This document shows, piece after piece, positions 20,421-30,097 of a DNA stretch of 64,000 bases (the first letter of the stretch is position 1; each line of letters begins with the position of its first letter). A model generated the notes under the pieces. The model did not search any database and was not told where the DNA came from. It saw only the letters and a list, made by a program, of their open reading frames with translations. The DNA is taken from assembly GCF_964355755.1 (NCBI RefSeq), contig NC_092673.1:8003001-8067000 (forward strand), given 5' to 3'. Made by a program: the position numbers and the translations under genes. The DNA is from Antedon mediterranea. Lineage: Eukaryota; Echinodermata; Crinoidea; Comatulida; Antedonidae.

Positions 20421-21301
20421 GTAGGTAGATTGTATGAATATGCATATAAAGGAATTATCCATAGGAAATCCAACAATAAAACATCTAAAGCTAAAGACAC
20501 ATGGTATGACATTCAATGTCTTACACTTAAAAACAAAGTTCGAAGAAGTTTAAATAGATTCCGACACAATCGAACACAAACATTACTTAATGCATGGCGA
20601 AGAAAATGCCACCAAGTATATAGACGACTTGATTTCTGGCTAATATCAAACAATATTTTTGATCATGATGGAATAAAATCTTGTGACATAAGACCTGCAA
20701 TATTTACAGACCATCAGGCAATCTCAATTAAGATTGAGTTTATTGATTTAAGAAAAGGCCCTAACTACTGGAAAAGGAACAATGAACTATTACAGAATAT
20801 TGAATATCGAAATTCTATTCGGAAAATAATTTTAAAAACATAAATAAATGAAAATAATCTTGACCCTGAAATATTATGGGAATTAATCAAAATCAGAGTT
20901 AAGAATATATCAATTCTATATGGAAAGAAAATAAATAAAAATAAAAATAAACAAAAAGAGAAACTACAAAAAGAAATAAAGCAATTAAATGATTCATTAT
21001 TATATAGTTGCTCTAAAGAAACCATAGAAATAAACATTGAAACAAAAACTAAAGAGTTAGAAAACATTTATGATAATGAAACAAAAGGTGCATACGTACG
21101 TTCAAGGGTAAAGTGGATAGAAGAAGGTGAACGTAGCACAAAATACTTTTTAAATTTAGAAAAAAGAAATGGTAATAAAAAGGTTATAAAAAGTCTTAAA
21201 AAATTGAACGGCGAAATTATAACAACCTCAAAAGATATTCTTCGAGAAGAGGTTAGGTTTTATAAACAGCTTTATGCAAAGAAAGAGATTTCAGATAGAT
21301 A
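20420..21301 (+). mobile_element. L1/Tx1-type LINE fragment
   Basis: Frames across 20430-21301 hold the stretch between endonuclease and reverse transcriptase of L1/Tx1 elements: RLDFWLIS, then TDHQAISI, then GPNYWKRNNELL, a stop at about 20841, and after it RSRVKWIEEGERSTKYFLNL, EKRNGNKK and FYKQLYAKK. The first 200 bp (20430-20630) seem to be joined from a different part of the element. The RT itself is absent. Several stops are present, so it is dead. Confidence 0.75.
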
Positions 21302-21785
21302 GTCTGAAAATCCTACTAACTATCGATGACATTGTATCAGTAAATAATAATTTTCAGACCCATTTTGCGGAATTCTGGAACGGAACGGGAGCCTCGTTTA
21401 AAGTAGAAGAAACACAATAAAAAATCACACAAACATATTAATTGTGTTTTTAACGAGCTACACTACTATATATAGATACAGTACATGGTGTCGCCTAATT
21501 GCAACAAGCACGTTTGAAATTTGTGAATTTACGAATAAAAAAGCAGAATAAAATGTATCTGACGCTGGACAAAAGTTATATTAATCCATGCAAAAAAAAA
21601 AAAACAAAAAAAAAAACAAACAAAACACTTTGCAAGAATAATAGTCAATCATTGAGGAGAGATATGTTTTTTAATGTTAGAGATTGAATGTAGAATAGTG
21701 GGTTTAAATTACAATTTAATCATAATTACGGTAAATAATTAAGTAAATGGATGACATTATTGTTGGAAAAGAATGTTGAAAACGG

Positions 21786-22018
21786 TCACTACCAATCTCT
21801 TTGAATTCAGTGGCTCTTTTATTTTCTCGTGTGGTTTCCTTTGTGCCATTTTTTTTTCAACTGGACTTGAAATACTGCATTACTTTCATCATAGTTACTG
21901 GTTTCTGTCATATAATCATTCTTAAAATCTGACCCTTTTTTCTTTATGATGTCCAATTGTATTAACAATTCTGATGTCTCATACTCTCTCAACGCAGGCT
22001 TCAAAAACTTGGGAGAGC
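21786..22018 (-). pseudogene. Relic of the FKBP-like/TPR gene
   Basis: On the minus strand this 230-bp stretch matches codons of about residues 82-155 of the intact gene at 27136-28053 (shared ETSELLI, LDIIK, TETSNYD, NAVFQVQLKK). It carries a 10-bp deletion relative to the intact copy around 21981 and damage near 21850. Both ends of the gene are missing. The position, between YWTD genes A and B, mirrors the intact gene downstream of B. Confidence 0.85.
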
Positions 22019-22624
22019 CCAAAGGTTATTGAAAAGTGTGTCAGTTTTGTATACGTTTTGACCTTATTTAAACAATCACTGAAAGGCAATGAAATCCCAA
22101 CAAATCAGATGTTGTATACAAAAAAAAACTATTTTACTAATTTAAAAACCTTTGGTTAAGTGATAAGAGATAAAAAAGAAATGATTGTGTCGTATTCTTT
22201 TTGTGAACAGAGCAAAAGTGCAATTAACAATTGGTTGGAATTTTCATAAATTCGCCAAACTTATAATGGTATAGGCGTAACTCTCAATGAACTCAACTAG
22301 GTACAAGGTCCTAGATAAAAATGCTATAATAAAAGGTGAAGTTCACTACTAAACTAAAAAGGTAAGTCATATATTAAACAGAAACTCTAAAGAAAATTAT
22401 TGATTATATCGGTCTAGGTTAGGCCGATGTTTCACGGTTTTCTGTTTCTGTTTTGTTTAGAATTCGTCTTCGTGGGCTTACCTTTAGGCTTTGTATCTAA
22501 ATAAGCTCTATAAAGACGTTGGTTTAAACATAAATACACTCTAGGCCTAATATGTAAATGAATACTTTTATGTTTCATGTGTTTTCTACTATTTCTTTCA
22601 TGTTTTATATCCCAAATAAGGACA
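22019..22624. other. Intergenic, upstream of gene B
   Basis: No gene, clear promoter element or repeat recognised. It does not match the region upstream of gene A, which is occupied by a MITE. Confidence 0.5.
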
Positions 22625-25600
22625 ATGGCTGACATAGTGAAGATGATTGTTTTCTTGCTAGTAATACAAAACAAGGTTGTATTTATTCTTTCTTGTAGTA
22701 ATCTGTAGTTAGTTTTCACTGTGATTGAAAAATTCAATCAAACAGCAAAAGAAAACAATTTAAACTGCCAAAAACACTTGCAATCAATAACAGAATATTT
22801 GGTAGACCTATTCATCAATTTATTCAGGAAAGGTATAAAATAAGGTGTAAAGAATCAGCATGCACACAGCATAAATCGTGTTAAACTCGTGAGGAAACGA
22901 ATCGACTATTTTTTTATTTTACAGGTGACAAGTTGTATATATATCTGTTAAATCTCCTCCAGCCATTTATGTCACCGAAATATATTCAACTAGTGATCCC
23001 CTATTCTTTGAAGAATTGGTTTTACCAACTAAACTCGGCCAGCCTATTGCGCTTGATTTTAACCCATATACATCGACAATGTATTGGTCAGATGTTGCAA
23101 ATTTAACTATCGAGAGCTATTCCTTTGAGACATACGAACATTCAGTTTTGATTTCAACGGGAGATGGATGTAAGTGAAGGTTTTCTTTACAGATTAGTGT
23201 ATTACCCGATTATCAGTGCTGTATCTCCACATATTACTACTGTACATTTGCCCAGTATCTTAGGAATAGTTGATAATATTAGCATCTCATTTGTATTATG
23301 TGGTTTCTATATCATGTAAGGTTAGGTTAAGGGTTACCTTGGTCTGATTCAATGTGAAACACATGTGATGTTGTATTACCAAATATATACTGGAGAATCA
23401 GGATACAGTACTAGTAGAGAATCGAGTGAGTAAATCAATCAATCAATCAATCGTTCGATTTCAGTGCATATCGGTTACCTTTACAAGCTTTTGAAGTTCC
23501 ATTGCAGTTGATCAAAGAATATAATTCACTGCCTACTGTACACCTTACAAAATTCACAAAAAAACATGATACAAAACGTTCTTTTTTGTTTTATATTAGC
23601 TAATGTTTTATTGATTTTGTTGGAGGCCAAAAGCTTTACTTTTCTATAGTTTAAAAATACAATCATACCTTAAACTTGTTTTATAGCTTACGTTTCTGAT
23701 ATAGACGTTGATCCATTTGGAGGTAAACTTTACTGGAGTGACAACGTTTTAAAATCTATTGAATGTATTAACTTAGATGGTACTGGGAGAACAGTGATAT
23801 TTTCTCTCATCGACAATCCCACAACCATTGCATTCAATTCGAAAACTCAGTACGTATTTCTTTTAGAATTTTGAATGCTAGAAAATTGGGAAAATTAAGA
23901 TAAAGGCAAAATTACTCCAGGTGAAATTTGAAATAGCTATAAAAATAATATTATAATGTATTATTTATAACAATATTTTTGAATACAGGAAGAATGTTTC
24001 ATTCAAATACGTAAAAAAAGGTCATACAGTTATATTTATACGATAGATTTAAAAATGTGTTGGTTAAATTGTTTTTTTCAGATATTTATACTGGGCCATA
24101 AGTGGGATTTCTAAGAGAATAGAAAGAACCAGAATAGACGATTTAGAAACTCGAGATCAAATTACGAGATTGAATAGGGGATCAGGCGGGATTGATTTTA
24201 AAGGTAAACAGTATAGGTCTACAGTAGGCATATCCTTAATTTGTTTTACTACTCGCCAATTACTGAATAATTTTAATACACTCTTTAAATGTTCATATTC
24301 TTTTGGTTGCCTGTCTATTTGTCTGTCAAATCAAAGTAGTTCATAATTTGCTCCATGGTATTAATTATAGCACAGTTTATCTATATAGGCCTATGTATTC
24401 AAGTTTACCGTATTTAGTATCAAAAGTCAAGACAATGTGACGTGATAGTAGTCATTTTAATTTTGTTTGTTGCGTGGTTTATTTTTAGATCAAAACATAT
24501 ACTGGGTCGATAGCACTCTTTTCCAGGCAGATATGAATGGTACCAATAAAATTTACTTTGGAGAACACACATTTCGAAATACATATAACATTGCTATTCA
24601 CGGTAACATCGCTTACATGACAGACGGTCTCGGCGGTATTCGCCTGGTAGATATCAATATAGGATTTCAAATCTCTTTAATGTTGTGATCTTTGTTTATG
24701 TTTGTGTTATTTAGGCCTATTTGAATACATTTTATAGTTTATTATGTTTAGATTCAACCTGTTAGTGGCGGTTTCATCGCTGTTGGTTGACAACTGAATA
24801 AAATAAATAAAATAAAATAAAATTTCAATATGTCGCACTGTACAATATGGAAGACTTGGTATGCTACGCAGGTAATCAGCAACTCATACATACACTTTTA
24901 AAGATGTATAAATTAAAATAATTTTTGTTGTTGTTAAATATGCAATTCTAATTTTACATTTTTTTAAAAAAAATTGGATTAAAAAAAACAAACAATATTT
25001 ACCTTAAAAAAATGAAATTTAAAGCAAGTGAAAAATCAATTGGTTTTTCGTTGAATTTAACAGTTTATTTTGTCTTTTTATAAGTGAAAACATTATTTTT
25101 CCCGTTTTTCTACGACGAAAATGGCCAATTCGAAGTTTTAATAATCTTCATTTTGCTACTCGGAGACTGCGGCAATTAACAAACTCATAGAATAATAAAT
25201 AAAGACGCATACAACATAAGTTCTGGCTTAGGCCTAAATAATTTAATTAGTAAATGAACATTCACCCATGTAAAACTGCACATAAAAGTCATAAGCAAAT
25301 ATAAGTTATATAGCAATAATTTTCCAATTCTAAGTAAGCACAACAGGGATGCTCAGATAAAAATTACTTGTAAAAATGTTGTCGTGTTAGGATGGAAATC
25401 GGTGATGGAAAATAGGGAAAATTGTCTTCAACTTAATGTGATCGTGTTAACAGAGAGGATGCTTGATCAAAGAGGTCGAAAACCCGCCCTCTCCGTTCTC
25501 AAAATAGAATTGTGTTTCCAACTCAATTCTTGATTTTTTCATGTTTTTGGGGAACATTACATCTTCGTTTCTTTTATATAATTACATAATACAATAAATG

Positions 25601-26045
25601 ATTTCTTATATTTTCTTCTATCCGTGATAATTTGTGGACTATGTACTTACCTTTCAGACCCAATGTGTGTAGATGATGAATGCAAAAACAGATTGCAACA
25701 CAGGTTTAGATACCGGTACAACTAATGTATTTAACGTGTTGTCTAGTGATCTTTACTTGCATTTGATTAACAAAAACAAAATTAATAAGAGGTACATAAC
25801 AAATATTTGTATCTAGACCTATGCAAAATCCATAACTTTAGAAAACTGTGAAAGTGGACAGGTTTAGCCTGTCAATTCAACGGCAGCTATAAAACAAAAT
25901 AATATAATAATAACATTATTTATTTATCGTCCAGTAAGATTATTATGGAAAAATAAATTCTACTTGATATTTTTTGTTTACTTAATTCTGCTTTTTTTTG
26001 TTTATTTCCATAGTTATGGGGTACTGCGAATGTTGGAACCCTTAA
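22625..26045 (+). pseudogene. YWTD + EGF gene B, broken tandem copy of gene A
   Basis: All seven exons of gene A are recognisable in order: 22625-22694, 22925-23169, 23687-23849, 24082-24203, 24489-24871, 25658-25703 and 26014-26045. Three lesions are visible. Exon 2 has two extra bases in a TA run (22936-22944), which shifts the frame before the first YWSD. Exon 5 contains a 151-bp retroelement tail (24671-24821) that brings in a TGA. Exon 6, the EGF exon, is 46 nt instead of 114, losing four of its six cysteines and shifting the frame. Splice sites and motifs such as LYWSD and GGKLYWSDN are still well preserved, so decay is recent. A shorter protein from exon 5 alone is not plausible. Confidence 0.85.
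24671..24821 (+). mobile_element. LINE/SINE 3' tail inserted in exon 5 of gene B
   Basis: A 151-bp insertion ending in (AATAAA/ATAAA)n, flanked by ATTTCAA at 24664-24670 and 24822-24828. Removing it restores a reading frame that aligns with exon 5 of gene A up to the GCAG|GTAATC donor. The poly-A-like tail and 7-bp-plus target duplication show target-primed retrotransposition. Confidence 0.85.
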
Positions 26046-26127
26046 ATGTGAAGTTTGCAGTACTTTAAATTGCTGATAATCAGAGCATACTCACAACTCG
26101 TACACACATTAGTGGTAAAAGTATAAT

Positions 26128-26133
26128 TAATAA
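26128..26133 (+). terminator. Polyadenylation signal of gene B
   Basis: AATAAA 83 bp after the TAA in exon 7, followed about 55 bp later by GGTGGTGGTGTTTTAT, a GT-rich downstream element. Confidence 0.5.
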
Positions 26134-26636
26134 ACTGATTCTTTTCCGGTATTTTATGTGGTAAACAATATATAAATTCTATAGCTTGGTGGTGGTGTTT
26201 TATTTTTATGCTCACTTTATCTATATTATTACTGTTTTACACAAACAAATAAATATTTAAAATGTACACTTTTTAAGCGTAGATGTTTGACTTTGACAAT
26301 CTTTGATACATTTTTTTACTGTTAACATTACATTTTAATAGAGCTGTAAAAAAAGTAGAAAACTCGATACATCAAAAATTGAAAAATTAATTTATTATAC
26401 AGATCTTTTACGGACCGATAACAGCATATTTTCTTTTTCCTCTTTATCTGGTGCAGTAAAAATTAGAAATATACAGATATTTGTTTGTTTATCCAAACTA
26501 TTAGGGAAATTACTTTTTGTTGAGACTCAAAATATCTGGAGACGCTTGCCATTACCGGGAGAGTAAGGAGGTCTGTATTATAATTATCGACGGTGAAGAA
26601 TTGAAACCTGTTTCGCGCATGATATAGTATAGTCCG

Positions 26637-26773
26637 TTGGTTCCCATAGGACGTAACGCAACGACGTAAGTGTGACGTGAGCCAATCACAAGCGATGGAT
26701 TATCCAAATTTTCGCTTAGGATTGGTCAAGTCATTTGCATTGCGCTTACGTCCTAGTGTGAACCAAGCTTTAT
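26637..26773. mobile_element. PIF/Harbinger-like MITE, GGTTCCCACTAG family, decayed copy 3
   Basis: Contains TTGGTTCCCATAGGACGTAACG at the left and TTACGTCCTAGTGTGAACCAAGCT at the right, plus ATCACAAGCGATGG inside, as in copies 1 and 2. It is shortened to about 137 bp. Confidence 0.7.
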
Positions 26774-26973
26774 GTGCTAAGCTAATTTCACGAAATAGAC
26801 ATGCAAATTATTTATCACATATGAACGTTCTTCTTCAAAAAAGAAACAACATAGCAGAAACAAAGTCGTTTTTACGCCGAGATAAATTTTTATTTTGGGA
26901 TATGCACTGTATTCATATGAAATTGAAGTACTGTACAGGTAACTATCGTACTGGCACAATAGATCTCAAAATA

Positions 26974-27093
26974 GTTTGACAAAGAAATGTACCCAAATAT
27001 GGTAGTGATATGCTTATATGGTAGTTATATGACATCATCATGTCCATACATTTTTTTTATCACATAAAGTTTGATAGTGTAGACAGAGCTAAA
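26974..27093. mobile_element. MITE of the AGCTCTGTCTACAC family, copy 2
   Basis: Starts TAGTTTGACAAAGAAATG and ends TTTGATAGTGTAGACAGAGCT. It matches the interior and right end of 52772-52911 but lacks the left 20 bp. Confidence 0.7.
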
Positions 27094-27135
27094 GAATGTA
27101 ATACCATTAAAACAGACTGTCCCCTACAAAAATAC

Positions 27136-28053
27136 TTATGTCACTGGTCCACCAAACATTTTACTCATGCCTTTTTTATACTGTTCACAATGTAATTTGA
27201 TTTTGGAGTTTAATGCCTTCATTTGCGTTATAACCGCTTTATTTTTAGGCTCTAATTCCAATGCATGATTCAAATCCTCTTTTGCTTTTTCAAATTCATT
27301 TATAGCAGTATAAGCCTGACCTCTCCTGTAAAGACCTTTGACATTTTTGGGGTCAACAGCTAAAGCTTTTGTACAATGTTCAATGACAAACTCAAAGCGG
27401 TTGCACTTTAACTGACATGCTGCAAGATTGAGTAACGCAGCACATCTCACAGAATTGTATGCACTTATTTGATCTTCATCGTACTCTGTTATGGTCTTTT
27501 CAACTCCCATTGTGATCAAAACTTTTAGACATTTTGTGTAGAATTTTTCAGCTACAGAGAATTTTCCACGTTTAAAATTGTCACTACCAATCTCTTTCAA
27601 TTCAGTGGCTCTTTTTATTTTCTCGTGTGGTTCCAATTCCCAAATTTGTTTCCTTGGTGAGAATTTTTTCAACTGGACTTGAAATACTGCATTACTTCCA
27701 TCATAGTTACTGGTTTCTGTGATAGATTCATTCTTAAAATCCGGCCATTTGTTCTTTATGATGTCTAATGGTATTAACAATTCTGATGTCTCATTTTCTG
27801 TCATACTCTCAACGCATGCTTCAAAAACTTCAGAGAGTTCAGCATCACCATTTCCAATACACATAGCAACATCTTCATTTAATTTATAACCAATAACTTC
27901 ATCTGTTACACTGTTAGCAACCAATGGTATGATGTTAACTAAACATTTTGTTCCATCATTTGGCTTTGAAAGTCCTTTTCCTTCTTGTTTGATTATTTTA
28001 ATGAATGATTTATCAGGTGATTCCCATCTTGATTTTTCTTGTTGATTATCCAT
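27136..28053 (-). CDS. FKBPL: FKBP-like protein with C-terminal TPR repeats (FKBPL-type)
   Basis: A single uninterrupted 305-aa ORF. Residues about 15-130 align with an FKBP fold (IKQEGKGLSKPNDG, then IGNGDAELSEVFEACVESM) but lack the residues needed for prolyl isomerase activity: the DNGxxFDS strand is gone, the GWE tryptophan position reads FEA, and there is no YAYG. Residues about 149-271 form three TPRs (AELKEIG-type, CAALLNLAACQLKC, GLYRRGQAYTAINEFEKA) as in FKBP4/5/8 and FKBPL, which dock Hsp90. The tail KKGMSKMFGG is like other TPR-FKBPs. The best family match is FKBPL (WISp39), a non-catalytic Hsp90 co-chaperone; FKBP4/8-like is the alternative. The absence of coding introns may mean an old retrocopy. 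A CACAG acceptor-like site 30 bp upstream suggests a 5' UTR intron. It lies tail-to-tail with gene B and head-to-head with GOLGA1. Confidence 0.82.
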   Translation of the reverse strand: MDNQQEKSRWESPDKSFIKIIKQEGKGLSKPNDGTKCLVNIIPLVANSVTDEVIGYKLNEDVAMCIGNGDAELSEVFEACVESMTENETSELLIPLDIIKNKWPDFKNESITETSNYDGSNAVFQVQLKKFSPRKQIWELEPHEKIKRATELKEIGSDNFKRGKFSVAEKFYTKCLKVLITMGVEKTITEYDEDQISAYNSVRCAALLNLAACQLKCNRFEFVIEHCTKALAVDPKNVKGLYRRGQAYTAINEFEKAKEDLNHALELEPKNKAVITQMKALNSKIKLHCEQYKKGMSKMFGGPVT

Positions 28054-28239
28054 TAATTAATCTTTTTATATTCTTCCTGTGTTGAAAAGAAAAGTTATAC
28101 TAATTAATATATAAATTTAAAACAATTAAACCATTAATTCAAAAATTGTAAACACTTACTACACTAGGTATACTATCCTATTAAAACTTTAAACATCTAA
28201 GAATGTAATAGACTTAGACTAGAGAGATACTACTAGCAA

Positions 28240-28720
28240 ACTACTGTACTATCTAACTGAGGGCCTAGCCCTACTATTTTTTCTAGCTAGGCCTATGCTA
28301 GTAAATTAAAGTACCGGTAGTACTACTACTAGACTAGATTGATAGGCTTACTAACTAGCCTTGCTACTGTGTAGGCCTTGTGGGCCCCTAAGCTCCATGA
28401 TTATAAAGAAATTAATGAACCCCTACTACTACACCCATATTTTTATAATGGTATAATAGGCCTAGTCCATACATACAGGTTGAGGTGGCCGAAACCGGCA
28501 CCTGATCCGCCTACTGTACTACTCTACCTAGTTCCCATCTCTAGTAGTAGCCTAGCTAGGCCTACTACTATACTACCAGGCAGGCCCAGGGCAGGGGCTA
28601 GCCTACTCCTTCCTAGGCCTACTATAGTACTAGCCTAGTACTAGGCTAGAGACCTACTGTACTACTAGCTAGTAGGAGGCCTAGCTAGGCTAGACTGAAT
28701 ACCCACTAGACTAGGCCTAT
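28240..28720. repeat. CTAG / AGGCCT-rich segment
   Basis: Unusually dense in CTAG, TAGTAC and the palindrome AGGCCT (about nine AGGCC-type hits in 480 bp), far above the rest of the window. A second patch is at 29205-29410. No ORF or unit repeat. It lies in the shared upstream region of the FKBP-like gene and GOLGA1. Confidence 0.55.
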
Positions 28721-30097
28721 TAGTTTACCGATTTAAAGCCAAACAATTAAAAACCAAATTTAAGAGATAAGATCCTTTTATCATATGATATGAAAAATAA
28801 AGCTGAACAACCTACACATACAAGGAGGAAATATCCAGCTGATTCCTCGGTGATTTTGTTAATTTATCACTATCTTTGGTAAAGCTGTCTGCTTCTTAAT
28901 TCCACCAATCACATTTAGGTTAACAAAAGTTAATGATTGCGACAACCAATAGGATTAGCTGTTTCGTGAATCCTGCTGTTTAGTCATGATTGACCTTCAT
29001 AACCTGTGACACAATAAAATAGAAAGGTGAAATACAAACATTTCTGATCCACGTAAACATGTCCTGTATATTCTTAATTTAATAGATTGTAAGGTAACAT
29101 TAGCCATTTATTATCAACTATATTTATAATCATCAACATTTGAATCTTAGAAAGTGTTATGTTGACAAAAATAATGGAATTTATTACCTTGTATGTTGTC
29201 TAGCCTCCTCTAGATGGCCTAGCTATCCGACCCAGCCAAACAACTACAGTAGCCTATTATAGTATCCACTTCACTAGGCCTAGCCTAAGGCCTAGTAGGC
29301 CGGCGAACCCCTAGTAGGCCCAGAGTCTAGGCCTACTAGAGTCTAGAAGGCCTAGACTAGCTTACAGTCTATTAAACTATTTAGGGTATTTAGGCTTAGA
29401 CTAAAGCCTAAGTAAATCCAAATCAAACTTTTTTTGACATAAATAAACAAATAGACTGCTTTCTGTGTCAACTTTCATGTGTGTGAATGTGCAGAATGAC
29501 AATTTGACTGGCTTATCAGAACTTTTTTATCAAGACTACTGAAATGAATTTAAATTTGTTGAGAACTCTTGCTTTATGTTGACTCGAATTTTGGCGATTG
29601 ACATGAAAAAATGTCAAAATCAACGCTAGAAATGTACAAAACATGTCATATAGGTAAGGTTGCAGTCATCAAGAACTCAGAGTTTTTTTGTTGTGTGACA
29701 TGCTATGGTTTTGTAACACTCTATTCCTGCCTTTCCCAGCAATTATGGAGAGAGAGAGAAACGCTATAACAACGTTTAAAACAATTTCCAAGCAACTTGT
29801 GATCATTTGTGTAAATATTGGCGGTCTGGCCTAATCATTTTTGGTTATTAGTTCTCAATAAAAATAGTTAGGAAACTTACCATCCATAAATTATTCAATC
29901 TTATTTATTATATGAAACAAATAACATATCAACTATTTGTGCAAATATGGGAAGAAATGATTTCATTTTATAAGTTAACATAAATAAATTGATGTTGTTT
30001 TGGCCAATCATCAAATAATGTATCTGATTATTTTTATTTTCATTTACTGTATGGTGTCAGATAAAGTGTAGCAAATATTCACAACGGTAAAACAAAG
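28721..30097. other. Intergenic region between divergent FKBP-like gene and GOLGA1
   Basis: No gene seen. Presumably includes the two divergent promoters and 5' UTR exons. There is no obvious TATA box placed for GOLGA1. Confidence 0.5.
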
